Shown one piece after another: positions 51,732 to 62,433 of a DNA stretch of 64,000 bases. Below the pieces are notes generated by a model that ran no database searches, was not told where the DNA came from, and was given only the letters and a program-made list of their open reading frames with translations. The translations under genes were made by a program, and so were the position numbers. Every line of letters begins with the position of its first letter. Within the stretch, counting starts at the first letter, position 1. The stretch is from Mucilaginibacter sp. OK283 (lineage in GTDB: Bacteria; Bacteroidota; Bacteroidia; Sphingobacteriales; Sphingobacteriaceae). The stretch is from positions 124,001-188,000 of the forward strand of contig NZ_FODR01000005.1 of assembly GCF_900110415.1 (NCBI RefSeq), in the 5' to 3' direction.

Positions 51732-54700
51732 TTAAAAAATCGTTTTCCTTGTGTTGCCTCTGTTATCGGAAATAATTACAGATTTAATATTTTTATCAAT
51801 GCTCAAAAACCTTGCGGATTGTGATAAAAGGGAAAAGCCATCGTAAAATTCCAGCTTTCTTTTTTTACCATTTCTTAATGATATTTCGGCACTTATATCA
51901 TTGGGCTGCAATGATATATTGTTAGTGTGTTTTTTAAGCTCAAATACTTTGAGAGGGCCGCGGTTTTGGCCGGCAGCCAGCAGGTACTTACCATTTTTAC
52001 CCCTCAGTTTTATTAACGCCTTGCCATTACCCGGAATAAAAATACCACTTTCAAGAATCGTTTGCGGAATAAAACTGCCTTTACCATCTCCTTTTAATAT
52101 CAATCCGTTTAATGCATCGTAACGGCCAACGGTTACATCGGCTCCGTAATCATTGGTATTAATTACCACATCCAGGTTACCATCGCCATCAAAATCATCT
52201 ACCGTCATTCCATTTAAAGCAGATAGCTGAGCCTGGAAAGGTAAGGAGACTAAGGTGAATTTACCATGGCCATCATTTCTGCAATAACAGGAATTAAAAT
52301 TATTTGCTTTTAATATGAGTGCGTTTTTTAATTGCTCTTTCGACAACAGTTGATCCATTGTAGCGGTAGCGTACGATTTATAATTCTGGAACTTTGAACG
52401 CATTCCTATCATTTGTTTTACAATCTCATCTCTTGTTTGTGCCGGAAATTCTTTTTTTTCAGGGTCTTCCTGGCTCGCAGGAAGGAATAAAGAAGGGAAG
52501 GCATCGTAACTCCCGTTGTTATCGAAATCTTTGGCGTAAATTGATACCGGATATTGCTGGCTTGCCTTATAAAAAGAATTTTGCCCAAGATTTCCTATTA
52601 TATAATCAATGTCTCCATCGTTATCGAAATCGCCCGCGGCTATGCTGTTCCACCAACCAATTTGATTTGACAGGTCTGTTTTTGAGGTTATGTTTTTGAA
52701 TGTGCCTTTGTCATTTTTTAAAATTGTAACCGGCATCCATTCTCCCGCCAAAATCAGATCAGGCCATCCGTCATTGTCAAAATCAGTAACTATTGCATCG
52801 CATACCAAACCGATATTACTTAAATCCTTTGCAACCTGGCTGGTAACATCGGTGAATTTTATTTTACCACCCTTGGAATCATTCCGGTAGATGTAACTGG
52901 ATACCGGTTTAGGGTAGTTCCATGGTTCAACCCTCCCGGTAATTAAAAGATCAAGGTCTCCGTCTTTATCATAATCAATTGTCCTCACACAGGATTTGCT
53001 TGTGAAATTCTGCGGCAATGCCAATGAATCGGTTAAAAAATTACCTTTTCCATCATTAACGTAAAAAACATCCTGGTAAGCTGCTGAGTTAGGCTTGTTT
53101 TCATAACCACCACGGGCTATAAACATGTCAAGGTCGCCATCGCCATCAGCGTCAAACAGGGTTACATCCATATCCTGCACTTGCATCGTATTATTTTCGG
53201 GCTGCTGTGGCAGCGCTTTCTTTATAAAAGCACCATTGGCCTGTTGGATTAAGATAGTGGTCCCAAAGTCAGAATTTCCACTTACAATAATATCATCCAA
53301 CCCATCCCCATTCAAGTCTCCGGCAGCTAACGCCGGGCCATATTCGGAAAACTTATGCGGCAGTAATTTTTGAATGGTAAAATCAACAAAATCCTTTTGA
53401 GAATGCTCATAGTGGATGTTCAAAGAATCAGTTACATCTTTGAAAAGGGTGTTTGTGGCAATAACAGGATGGCTCCATGAATAATTAGCTGTTGCATTTG
53501 CTTTTGAAATACTTATCGTTTGATTAGTGTGTACTTTTCGTAAAACCTGCTTTTTTCCATTTGGCCATTTTACAACCATAGAATCAATAACGGAAACGTT
53601 ACCCAGGCCAAAATGAGGATTGGACTGTATAGAAGATAAATAGCCGCGATACGGTGTTTCTTCATAAGCCTGTTGCTTACCACCATAATATACTTCTATC
53701 CATGTTCCCAGGCCATTCCTATTCAATGAATCGCCTATAAGTTTAACATCCAGGTAGTGTTTATTGGCAGTTTTAGAATCCATTGTTGTATTCTTGTAAA
53801 CCGAAGCCTCATCATTGATATTGTTAACAATGATCTCCAGGTCTCCGTCATTATCTAAATCAACATAAGCAGCCCCGTTTGAAAAAGTAACGGCAGTTAA
53901 CCCCCAGTTTTTAGAAACATCGTCAAAGGTTAAATTGCCGTTATTATGAAAAGCGTAATTGTGCAGCTTCACCTGTGGTATTTGCTTCAATGTATAAGAT
54001 AGCGGCACTACCGGCGAAGCATCTTTTCTGAAAACTATAAAATCATGATCTGTTACATCTTTCGGAAACCCGTTGGTAACAACAACATCGCGAAAGCTGT
54101 CATTATCAAAATCTGCCACTAATGGACTCCAGCTCCAATCGGTTGCCGACATACCTGAAAAGTAGCCAACATCGCTAAAAATCGGATCTCCAATCAGGTT
54201 ATTTGAATTTACCCTTGGTCCCTGGTTAACTTGTATGGTATTCCTTACATATTGGTATTGGTATTTAAAAAAATCATTGAGTTGAAATGACTGGTAGCTA
54301 CCTGGATTCAGCATCATTTTTTTACGATAATTATCTTCAGGGTTCATATCCAGTTCTACTACATCAGATAGGCCATCGTTATTAATATCTATCACATCCT
54401 GTCCCATTCCATTTGCAGAAGTATGTTTAAAATAGGTTGCGGCTTTTTCTGTAAAAGTTCCATCGTGATTATTTATGTAAAGGAGGTCGTTTGAGATAAA
54501 ATCATTGGTCACAAAAATATCTTTCCATCCATCTTTATTAATGTCTGTAATAGTTACGCCATGGCCGTAACCTTCAATGGTAAGCCCCGCCTGTTTAGTA
54601 ACATTTGTAAATACCGGATGCTTAAGGCTCACATCCCAGTCATTTCTATATAACCGTCCGGTACTTGGAAAAGAGCCGTCTGTAATTTTAGGCCTAAAAA

Positions 54701-55313
54701 CTGACGGATTTACGTTCAGCGGAATTTGGTTTACCACCAGGTACATATCCAAATCGCCATCGTTATCATAATCAAAAAAAGTGGCCATGGTTGAATGCGT
54801 AGTATCATCTAATCCATATTCTGCAGCCATTTCTTTAAAAAAAGGCAATCCGTTTTTATCCGGGCCCTGGTTAATGTAAAGAAGGTTTTTTCTCTTTTCC
54901 GCGTTTTTATCCATAGATGCGCAAACGTACATATCCATCCGCCCATCATTGTTAATATCAATAACAGCTACGCCCTTGCACCATTTACCGTTACCGCTTA
55001 CCCCCGCACTTTTTGTAATATCTTCAAATTGAAGGTTTCCTTTGTTTAAGTATAATTTATTAGACACCATGTTTCCGGTAAAATAAATGTCTTGTAAACC
55101 ATCATTATTAAAATCGCCCACACCAATCCCCCCTCCGTTGTACATATTTGTTGCATCAATAGGATTTATAGAGTCGCTTTCAATTATCTTATTATTGAAA
55201 TTAATGCCGGAATGCTCCGAAGGAATTAATTGAAAAAGTTTAGGTTTTTGTTCGCAGGAGAAAAAAAACAAAGAGGCAGCAGTAAAAAAAAGGATGCGGG
55301 AAATAAATTTCAT
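51732..55313 (-). CDS. giant FG-GAP/VCBS repeat lipoprotein with UnbV-type domain
   Basis: 1193 residues. The signal peptide ends at LFFFSCEQK (cysteine about 20). Repeated calcium-binding loops of the DxDxDGxxD type (DFNNDGLQD, DINNDGRMD, DYDNDGDLD, DLDNDGDLE, DADGDGDLD and more) form integrin-like beta-propellers. A middle ASPIC/UnbV domain contains GLGTWIEVYYGGKQQAYEETPYRGYLSSIQSNPHFGLG. These proteins usually accompany SusC/SusD pairs and may bind glycan or hold enzymes. It is divergent from the susC at 55981, with which it probably shares the regulatory region. Confidence 0.92.
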   Translation of the reverse strand: MKFISRILFFTAASLFFFSCEQKPKLFQLIPSEHSGINFNNKIIESDSINPIDATNMYNGGGIGVGDFNNDGLQDIYFTGNMVSNKLYLNKGNLQFEDITKSAGVSGNGKWCKGVAVIDINNDGRMDMYVCASMDKNAEKRKNLLYINQGPDKNGLPFFKEMAAEYGLDDTTHSTMATFFDYDNDGDLDMYLVVNQIPLNVNPSVFRPKITDGSFPSTGRLYRNDWDVSLKHPVFTNVTKQAGLTIEGYGHGVTITDINKDGWKDIFVTNDFISNDLLYINNHDGTFTEKAATYFKHTSANGMGQDVIDINNDGLSDVVELDMNPEDNYRKKMMLNPGSYQSFQLNDFFKYQYQYVRNTIQVNQGPRVNSNNLIGDPIFSDVGYFSGMSATDWSWSPLVADFDNDSFRDVVVTNGFPKDVTDHDFIVFRKDASPVVPLSYTLKQIPQVKLHNYAFHNNGNLTFDDVSKNWGLTAVTFSNGAAYVDLDNDGDLEIIVNNINDEASVYKNTTMDSKTANKHYLDVKLIGDSLNRNGLGTWIEVYYGGKQQAYEETPYRGYLSSIQSNPHFGLGNVSVIDSMVVKWPNGKKQVLRKVHTNQTISISKANATANYSWSHPVIATNTLFKDVTDSLNIHYEHSQKDFVDFTIQKLLPHKFSEYGPALAAGDLNGDGLDDIIVSGNSDFGTTILIQQANGAFIKKALPQQPENNTMQVQDMDVTLFDADGDGDLDMFIARGGYENKPNSAAYQDVFYVNDGKGNFLTDSLALPQNFTSKSCVRTIDYDKDGDLDLLITGRVEPWNYPKPVSSYIYRNDSKGGKIKFTDVTSQVAKDLSNIGLVCDAIVTDFDNDGWPDLILAGEWMPVTILKNDKGTFKNITSKTDLSNQIGWWNSIAAGDFDNDGDIDYIIGNLGQNSFYKASQQYPVSIYAKDFDNNGSYDAFPSLFLPASQEDPEKKEFPAQTRDEIVKQMIGMRSKFQNYKSYATATMDQLLSKEQLKNALILKANNFNSCYCRNDGHGKFTLVSLPFQAQLSALNGMTVDDFDGDGNLDVVINTNDYGADVTVGRYDALNGLILKGDGKGSFIPQTILESGIFIPGNGKALIKLRGKNGKYLLAAGQNRGPLKVFELKKHTNNISLQPNDISAEISLRNGKKRKLEFYDGFSLLSQSARFLSIDKNIKSVIISDNRGNTRKTIF

Positions 55314-55980
55314 ATACGTATCATTTTAAATAAAGTATCGAAAAAAACATCAGCGCTATTTTTACCACTTTAAAGTGTTCTGCTGGTTCGTCAGAGTTGT
55401 AAACCGCCCAAATGTTTTTTGTATTTGATATAAGAGTTGATTGTTTTTTGGTTTAAAAAAAAAGCTGAGATTCAGCGTGCTATAAATATTCTATGTCTCC
55501 GGTACATACCCAATCCCTGCAAAAAAAAATTTGTCAGTTACAAATATTTTTTTAAAATTTGACAATAATGTGTGTACATAATTACATATAAACAAAATTA
55601 CGTTTATATTTGAATAAAACTAATTTAGTTTTCAAAAAACTGAAGTTCAGTACATTATTAAACCTGAGATATTTTTATTGAAAAAAACATGCACTTAATA
55701 CTGTGCATAAGAGAGACTTTTTCATTTTATATTATGTATATACATAATAACATTTAAATGATAATACATATATGCTTTCAATAAACTATGTAATTCTATT
55801 TTTTATCAACAAATAAACCTAATCAATCTGGCCGGCCAGCCACAAACTAAAGACATGGAAAAAATAAACAGCCCTTAGAAAAGGACCAGGCTTTTACATA
55901 AAAGGTTTCAGCTGTAGTGCCTGCAACACCGGAATTATGAAACACAAAATTTAATTTTTATCAACCATTAATTGCCAATT
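55314..55980. promoter_or_regulatory. 667-bp divergent regulatory region with three palindromes
   Basis: Candidate operators are AAAACTAA-T-TTAGTTTT (55616-55632), ACTGAA-G-TTCAGT (55639-55651), which share the AACTRAnTTYAGTT pattern, and an exact 20-bp palindrome TATTATGTATATACATAATA (55730-55749). An imperfect relative of the last lies at ~55564-55583 (ATAATGTGTGTACATAAT). The rest is A/T-rich with no ORF. They lie in the leader of the second susC. Confidence 0.55.
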
Positions 55981-58900
55981 ATGAAATATAAATTACTACC
56001 CTATAGTAGGTATATAACTAAATTCACTATTTGTGGGTTAGGTTTAACATCTTTTTTTTGCTCAGTTGTATGGGCAAATACTCCTCCTCCCCGGGTAGAT
56101 AACAGGGGAAAGGCCTTTGATATCAGTGAGGCGCATATTCAAAACATACGCATTACCGGAAAAATAACGGATGAAAATGGAATGGGGATTCCAGGTGCCG
56201 GTATTCTGGAAAAAGGCACTACGAATGCTACCGCTACAGATCGTGATGGAAATTACACCATTAAAGTAAAAGATGAAAACAGCATTCTGGTAGCTTCTTA
56301 TATTGGGTATTTAAACAAGGAAATAAAAGTAGGGTCTTCAACTGTCATTAACATAAAGCTGGAAGTAAATTTAAAAAAGCTTGATGAGGTAGTTGTTGTT
56401 GGGTATGGAACTCAAAAAAAATCGGAACTTACGAATGCTGTTGTACAAACCACAGGTAAACAGCTCGAAAAATCCAACGGCCTGTCGCTATCTAACTCCT
56501 TATCGGGCAGATTGGCCGGATTATATGTAAATCAAACAAGTGCGGTTCCGGGTTTTGATGATGCACAAATTTTAGTAAGGGGTTATAATACTTATCGGAA
56601 TAGTTCTGCATTAATAGTTATTGATGGGGTGGCGAATGCAGATCCCGATGGGCTTAACCGCTTGGATCCGCATGATATAGCATCTGTTTCGGTATTGAAA
56701 GATGCATCTGCAGCCATATATGGTGCGCAGTCGGCAGGTGGCGTTATACTGGTAACCACAAAGCGGGGTAAAACGGGAAAACCATCTTTTGATTTTAGCA
56801 CTAACTTCTCAAACCAATCCCCAACAATGAAAGTAAAGTCTGCCAATGCACTTGAATATATGAAAGTTCTTAATGACAGGAGGACATTGGAAGGCACGCC
56901 TCCTGATTTTCCTGACGCATTGGTTCAAGCCTTTACCGATGGAACAAGAAGGGGAGAAAATTGGTGGGATGCATTGATTGGCCCGCCCGCTAAGCAAAAC
57001 AGGCAATCGCTTACTATGCGGGGAGGTACCGAAAAAATAAAATATTTTACTTCAATCGGTACGGCCTCACAAGGGGCAATTCTTCGCGGCGATGATAAAT
57101 CAAAACTTCATCAATATAATATCAGGAATAACCTGGACGTATCGGTAACAGACAATTTCGAAGTGGGGCTCGATCTTTCATTAAGAGAGAAAAACACCCA
57201 AACTCCCCAGGGCGGTCCGGGTGGAGAACTTGGCTATGTTGCAAATACCAGTCCATTACAAGAGGCCTACGTGGACGGGGATTATCGGTACCCGGCAATC
57301 GGTTGGTCGCAATCAAATCCGGCGGCAAGAATATTAAGCCCGGGCTACCGAAAGTACCAGGCAGATGTTTACAGCGGGACACTTAGGTTCAAATACAACC
57401 TGCCTTATGTAAAAGGATTGTCGTTGGATGGTTTTGCGTTTATAAATAAAACCGTGAACTATAATAAAGCTTTTAATTATACCTGGTTTTATTACGAGAA
57501 AAACTCCGCCGGACAAATAGTAAAGATACCATCCAGATCAATTGAAGATATTGGATTAAGAGAGGATTTTGCTCAAAGTTTAAGAACTACTGAAAACGTA
57601 AAGCTTTCTTATAATACCACCATAAATAACGACCACAAAATTAGCGCATTTGTTTCCTACGAGCAAATGGAATATAAGGATAACAATTTCTATGCACAGC
57701 GCCTTGGATTTGATTCTCCGCTGATTGATCAGCTTTTCGCCGGTAGCACCAACCCTGCAAACGGCAGTAATAGTGGCAGCGCTACTGAATCCGCCAAGCA
57801 AAATTATTTTGGACGCGTTTCCTATGCCTACAAAAATAAATACCTTCTCGGATTTAGTGCCCGGTATGATGGCTCTCCTATCTTCCCTGAAAATACCCGC
57901 TTTGGATTTTTCCCGCAAGCTTCCGCGGCATGGGTAATCAGCGAAGAATCCTTTATGCCAAAGGATTTATTCAGCAATTTGAAAGTAAGGGCATCATGGG
58001 GCCAGTTAGGAAATGACAGGGTAAATCCATTCCAGTATATCGGTGCGTTTGGTTACGGTTCAGGTTGGGTCATAAACGGAAATGATGTACGGGGTATTAC
58101 CGCTACGTCAACACCTAACCCTAATATAACCTGGGAAGTGAGTGAAAAAACGGATTTGGGGCTGGAAGCAGGTTTTTTTCAGAACAGCTTAACGTTTGAG
58201 GTCGATATCTTTAAAAGTGCAACCTCCCATATTCTGGGTCAAAGGCAAGCGTCGATACCAGGATACACAGGATTGGTACTGCCGGATGAGAACATTGGTA
58301 AAATGGAAAGTCATGGAGTTGAATTTCAAGCAGGATACAGGCGAAATATCGGGGAAGTGAACTTTAATGTAAGCGGAAATGTGTCATTTAATGCGAACAA
58401 AGTGGTTTATTTCGACGAAACACCCCAGGCCGAACCCTATCAGAAAGCAGAAGGACATCCTATAGGCTCTATTTTGGTATACAAGGCTATCGGTATTTAC
58501 AGAACCGCAGCAGATCTGACTGGAAATACAAGCTATCCGGGCGCAACATTAGGCGGACTGATTTTTGCAGATTTAAACCATGACGGTAAAATTGATGCAA
58601 ACGACCAGTATAGGTACGACGCGGGTTCCATTCCTGCTGATCCTACCACTGGTCAAGGCAGGGTAGCTGTTCCTAAAATGCAATTTGGATTAAACATCGG
58701 GTTAGATTACAAAAACTTTGACTTGAGCATATTATTACAAGGACAAAGCGGTGCCAAATGGCGTTTAAGCAACGGATTTAATTCTGGTGCAGGAGGTAAC
58801 GGGCTTGAATACGTGGCTACTAACAGTTATTCATTATCAAATACAAATTCAGTACTTCCAAGGATTGGTCCGGTGGGCACAGAAGGGGCGGATGCTGATT

Positions 58901-59145
58901 TTTATTACCATTCTTCAACCTGGTTGCGTTTAAAGTCGCTTGAAATGGGGTATACCCTTCCAAAGAGTTTAGTTTCCAAGCTTAAAATTTCCGCATTAAG
59001 ATTTTACGTGTCGGGCAATAACTTATTTATGTTGGTTAACAATCTAAAAAAATATGGCGCTGGCGATCCGGAATTCTTATATGGAAATGGAGGAGGTTAT
59101 CCAAATATGAAAATTTTAAATGCTGGACTTAATCTTACTTTCTAA
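55981..59145 (+). CDS. SusC-like TonB-dependent receptor (no STN domain)
   Basis: 1054 residues from the ATG at 55981. Signal peptide to VVWAN (about 32). CarboxypepD_reg at about 56-130 (ITGKITDENGMGIPGAGILEKGT), VVVGYGTQKKSELTNAVVQ, then plug (VRGYNTYRNSSALIVIDGVAN, IYGAQSAGGVILVTTKRGKTG) and a barrel ending ILNAGLNLTF. Lacking STN, it is not a direct FecR-signalling receptor. A TTG in frame at 55972 would add three residues. It forms a pair with the SusD gene 11 bp downstream. Confidence 0.94.
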   Translation: MKYKLLPYSRYITKFTICGLGLTSFFCSVVWANTPPPRVDNRGKAFDISEAHIQNIRITGKITDENGMGIPGAGILEKGTTNATATDRDGNYTIKVKDENSILVASYIGYLNKEIKVGSSTVINIKLEVNLKKLDEVVVVGYGTQKKSELTNAVVQTTGKQLEKSNGLSLSNSLSGRLAGLYVNQTSAVPGFDDAQILVRGYNTYRNSSALIVIDGVANADPDGLNRLDPHDIASVSVLKDASAAIYGAQSAGGVILVTTKRGKTGKPSFDFSTNFSNQSPTMKVKSANALEYMKVLNDRRTLEGTPPDFPDALVQAFTDGTRRGENWWDALIGPPAKQNRQSLTMRGGTEKIKYFTSIGTASQGAILRGDDKSKLHQYNIRNNLDVSVTDNFEVGLDLSLREKNTQTPQGGPGGELGYVANTSPLQEAYVDGDYRYPAIGWSQSNPAARILSPGYRKYQADVYSGTLRFKYNLPYVKGLSLDGFAFINKTVNYNKAFNYTWFYYEKNSAGQIVKIPSRSIEDIGLREDFAQSLRTTENVKLSYNTTINNDHKISAFVSYEQMEYKDNNFYAQRLGFDSPLIDQLFAGSTNPANGSNSGSATESAKQNYFGRVSYAYKNKYLLGFSARYDGSPIFPENTRFGFFPQASAAWVISEESFMPKDLFSNLKVRASWGQLGNDRVNPFQYIGAFGYGSGWVINGNDVRGITATSTPNPNITWEVSEKTDLGLEAGFFQNSLTFEVDIFKSATSHILGQRQASIPGYTGLVLPDENIGKMESHGVEFQAGYRRNIGEVNFNVSGNVSFNANKVVYFDETPQAEPYQKAEGHPIGSILVYKAIGIYRTAADLTGNTSYPGATLGGLIFADLNHDGKIDANDQYRYDAGSIPADPTTGQGRVAVPKMQFGLNIGLDYKNFDLSILLQGQSGAKWRLSNGFNSGAGGNGLEYVATNSYSLSNTNSVLPRIGPVGTEGADADFYYHSSTWLRLKSLEMGYTLPKSLVSKLKISALRFYVSGNNLFMLVNNLKKYGAGDPEFLYGNGGGYPNMKILNAGLNLTF

Positions 59146-59156
59146 ATAAAAAACAT

Positions 59157-60998
59157 ATGAAATATTTAATATTTAATAAAAAAATAGCTGCGAGGGGCTT
59201 TGTCATATTGATAATATTCTTCATCGCCACTGTAGTCTCATGTAAAAAAGTATTGGATAAGAAGCCATTAGATTCAATATCTGAAGATGCCGTTTTTAGC
59301 GACGCCACCTTCCTTCAAAATTATGTTTATAATGTATATAATGGCATAAAACCCCCTTGGAGCCCGGGCAGCGGCGGTTATGAAACGCTGACGGACGTGG
59401 CAGTAGACCAGCCCGAAACACATGACAGGTCCGCCGGTATTCGCCAATATTTACAAGGGCTTCTTTCTGCAGATAACGTTACCGATCTGACCAATATTTG
59501 GGATGAGGAATACAGCTATATCAGGAAAGCTAATATCTTCTTCGAAAAAACGGCAAATTCTCCTGTTTCTCCGGATAAACTTAATCCAATGAAAGGCGAA
59601 GTGCATTGTTTGCGGGCGTGGATGTATTTTGAACTTTTACGCACCTATGGCGGAGTGCCGATAATTACCAGCAGTTTTGCATTAGACGATAAGAGTTTTG
59701 ATAAACCCAGAAATACCTATGATGAATGTTCGAAATTTGTATTAGATGAATGCGACCAGGCTATTACTTTATTGGAGGGCGTTACACCCGCTCCCGGCAA
59801 AATTACCAAAGTAGTTGCTATAGCTTTAAAAGCCAGGATGCTGTTGTACATGGCAAGTCCGTTACACAATCCGTCAAACGATAGGGCAAAATGGCAGGCA
59901 GCTGAAGTGGCTACCAAAGCTGTAATTGATGCCGGATTTACGTTACATCCTACGCTGGAAGACCTGTTTATAAAACCATTAAAAACGGATGAAATCATTT
60001 TTGGTAAATCTTTTACTCCTGCAAGCAGAATACCCGACTGGGGGTATAATTACGATTATTGGCCTTGTGGTTTTGATGCCAGGCAACGGCTTGAACCAAC
60101 GCAGACCTTTATTAATATGTTTCAAATGGCAAATGGAAAATATCCTTATCAGGACGATGGCATAACCGTAAATCCTGCTTCCGGGTACGACCCACAAAAT
60201 CCTAATGCCAACAGAGACCCACGTTATTACGTTGATATTATTTACCCCGGTTGTACGCCGGTAACCATCAGTGATGGTGCGAAAAGTACCAAAAGGACTT
60301 ATGAATATTGGGAAGATGCAAATCCTAACCCTGACAATGCAGGCCCATATCTCAATCCCAATAAGAAAGATCCTGTTAACGGACAAAGTCTTTTTGATTT
60401 TGGCCGGGATTCTAAAACATACTGGGTAAAAGGATTAACACCGTTTCACTGGAGAGTTGAAACAGGATATACTTTTAAAAAGCTAACTGATTTTAACGGA
60501 CCGCGAGCCAGTTATGATTATGACTACGCTCAAACGGTTGCCTATATGAGGATCGCGGAGTTTTACCTGAATTATGCTGAAATTCAGATAGCATTGGGTA
60601 ACGAAGATATAGCACGGCAGTATATTAATAAGGTAAGGAAAAGACCAGCGGTTAATATGCCGGATATAACGAGTTCTGGTGCCGATTTGGTTAAAGAGTA
60701 TAGAAACGAAAGAGCTATAGAATTACTCCTGGAAGATTCGCGTTTCTTTGATCTTATGCGTTGGAAAGCAGCGCCCGGACACGTAGACATTCCAATCCGG
60801 GGTCTGAGTAAGGTAACGATGGACTGGACAGGTGCCAAACCAGGCGATTTATTAGGAAAGCTATCATTTACTTTTGGCGTGATTCCTGAAGCAGAGGTAA
60901 GAACACCATGGAAAGGGGATTACTATTATCTGTTCCCTATTCCCAACGTCGAAATTAAAAAAAGCAACAACGCTTTAAAACAAAATCCTGGTTATTAG
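59157..60998 (+). CDS. SusD-like lipoprotein
   Basis: 613 residues, longer than most SusD. Lipobox-like TVVSCKKVLD (cysteine about 24), then VFSDATFLQNYVYNVYNGI, LRAWMYFELLRTYGGVPIIT, TKVVAIALKARMLLYMASPLHNPSN, AYMRIAEFYLNYAEIQIALGNE and YRNERAIELLLEDSRFFDLMRW, all RagB/SusD features. The C-terminal NNALKQNPGY is typical. Partner of the receptor at 55981. No glycoside hydrolase follows. Confidence 0.94.
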   Translation: MKYLIFNKKIAARGFVILIIFFIATVVSCKKVLDKKPLDSISEDAVFSDATFLQNYVYNVYNGIKPPWSPGSGGYETLTDVAVDQPETHDRSAGIRQYLQGLLSADNVTDLTNIWDEEYSYIRKANIFFEKTANSPVSPDKLNPMKGEVHCLRAWMYFELLRTYGGVPIITSSFALDDKSFDKPRNTYDECSKFVLDECDQAITLLEGVTPAPGKITKVVAIALKARMLLYMASPLHNPSNDRAKWQAAEVATKAVIDAGFTLHPTLEDLFIKPLKTDEIIFGKSFTPASRIPDWGYNYDYWPCGFDARQRLEPTQTFINMFQMANGKYPYQDDGITVNPASGYDPQNPNANRDPRYYVDIIYPGCTPVTISDGAKSTKRTYEYWEDANPNPDNAGPYLNPNKKDPVNGQSLFDFGRDSKTYWVKGLTPFHWRVETGYTFKKLTDFNGPRASYDYDYAQTVAYMRIAEFYLNYAEIQIALGNEDIARQYINKVRKRPAVNMPDITSSGADLVKEYRNERAIELLLEDSRFFDLMRWKAAPGHVDIPIRGLSKVTMDWTGAKPGDLLGKLSFTFGVIPEAEVRTPWKGDYYYLFPIPNVEIKKSNNALKQNPGY

Positions 60999-61551
60999 GC
61001 GACTAATGGAGAAACAAATCCCTTTGATCCCTTTTCGCCGATTTGAAAGTTTCTAATAACAGATTGGTTATCAGTATCAAATTGATCAAATCAGACTTGG
61101 CGAAGAGGGGTAAATACAGCGTGGTTTATCCACAGAAAGTATCTTAGCTAAAAACAAGTAAACCACTAATGATTTAATTGTTAGTGGTTTACTTATTGTA
61201 GTAGGGGCTACTGTACAAATTTCGAACTGTTTCTTGCATGATTTGCGTTTGATCGTGAATTTATAAATTGCGTTCTAGAATTGCGGAGATAAAAGGCCCC
61301 TGTTAAAATATCCACAGGAAATCTTAAGGATTATTAAAGAAATTTATAAAGAGAAACCGTGGGTTGGATAAACCACACATGTTTGCCCCCCTGTCGATCG
61401 ATTTTTTAATGACCATCTTTAGTACTTATCTTCAGGCTTTTAGTGGAAGAAAGTAAACTCGCGAAGAGAAGTCAACGAAATTGGTTTTTCCAGAAGATTG
61501 ACTATATCAAAAGTATATTGTATCAAGCCATAGGATTTTTTCCGCAATTCT
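60999..61551. other. 553-bp gap with terminator and no gene
   Basis: It contains a 13-bp perfect hairpin (AGTAAACCACTAA at 61158-61170 with TTAGTGGTTTACT at 61181-61193, loop 10). The rest (including GTAGGGGCTACTGTACAAAT at about 61200) shows no ORF with coding character. The hairpin probably ends the SusC/SusD transcript. Confidence 0.5.
61158..61193 (+). terminator. hairpin terminator of the second SusC/SusD pair
   Basis: The 13-bp exact stem with 10-nt loop described for the surrounding gap. It lies 160 bp after the SusD stop and has no strong T-run, so its strength is uncertain. Confidence 0.6.
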
Positions 61552-62334
61552 TCATACAAGTGTAACGCCGGCCTTCAGTGCTTCGGTATATTTGTCTTTA
61601 TTGAATTTATAAAGAAATGGCGCTCTGTGAGGGCCTATGTTTCTCTTTTCATTTAATTTAGTGATAAGTTCCAGAAAAAGCAGCTTTTGAGGAAAGTTCC
61701 TTATATGAAGCTCTCTGCCGAGAATGGTTTCATAAACGGCATGTATTTCAGTCAACGCAAATTTTTCAGGCAGCAATTTTTCCACAATAGGATGATAATA
61801 CAATTGAGACCGCAGCGTTTGCAATGCATCCCTGACCATTTGGTCATGATCAAACATAAGCGGAGGAATTTTATCAATATCATACCACTCACATGAAGTG
61901 GACATAAACCCCGGACGGGGCTCCACTAAAGAAAAATCTGTAATTGCATAATAGCCGATGGAAATTGTCTGGTCCTTTAGCCAGCTTGATTTTATTTTCT
62001 TAAAAGGCCGTTTTTTTGAGAACTGATCTAAGTCAAATTCGTCCCATTTAATGCGCCCCGGGTCACCGAACGTTTTGTATTGCTGCAAGTACAGCCCCGT
62101 GATAGATGTCTTTTCTTCGACAATTCTGTTAGCAGCTTCATCTAATGTTTCGGTGCGTTTAATATATCCTCCGGGCAGGCAATTGCCATCCATTCCCTCT
62201 ATATCAGATAGCAAAATTTTTAACCGGTGATCATGATAGCCGAAAATCACGCAATCAATAGATACATTTGGAATATATGTCTTATATCCATTCTCAACAA
62301 AATCTTTAAGCGCTGTTTCTTCCCAGTTTTCCAT
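61552..62334 (-). CDS. Nudix-family transcription regulator of sugar genes (AraR/NrtR-like)
   Basis: 260 residues. N-terminal Nudix-fold domain (VSIDCVIFGYHDHRLKILLSD, LPGGYIKRTETLDEAANRIVEEKTSI) and C-terminal winged-helix part (LTEIHAVYETILGRELHIRNFPQKLLFLELI). The Nudix box RIVEEKTSI lacks the usual second residue Glu and the later Glu-Gly of REUXEEXGU, so the domain is probably non-catalytic and used for effector binding, as in the AraR-type regulators of Bacteroidota. It is divergent from the isomerase gene and faces the palindromic operator. Confidence 0.85.
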   Translation of the reverse strand: MENWEETALKDFVENGYKTYIPNVSIDCVIFGYHDHRLKILLSDIEGMDGNCLPGGYIKRTETLDEAANRIVEEKTSITGLYLQQYKTFGDPGRIKWDEFDLDQFSKKRPFKKIKSSWLKDQTISIGYYAITDFSLVEPRPGFMSTSCEWYDIDKIPPLMFDHDQMVRDALQTLRSQLYYHPIVEKLLPEKFALTEIHAVYETILGRELHIRNFPQKLLFLELITKLNEKRNIGPHRAPFLYKFNKDKYTEALKAGVTLV

Positions 62335-62344
62335 ATCCGCAAAG

Positions 62345-62397
62345 GTAAATATTAATTTCTATTTGCTAAATTTTGGAAAATAGAAATTAATATTTAC
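62345..62397. promoter_or_regulatory. long palindromic operator for the Nudix regulator
   Basis: GTAAATATTAATTTCTATTT (62345-62364) and its exact reverse complement (62378-62397) are separated by 13 bp, so there is dyad symmetry across 53 bp. A further half-site-like GTAAATAGAAA occurs at 62413-62423. It lies between the start of the regulator (62334) and the isomerase gene (62434). Confidence 0.7.
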
Positions 62398-62433
62398 TAT
62401 TGTCTAGATTTTAGTAAATAGAAAATTTGAATT

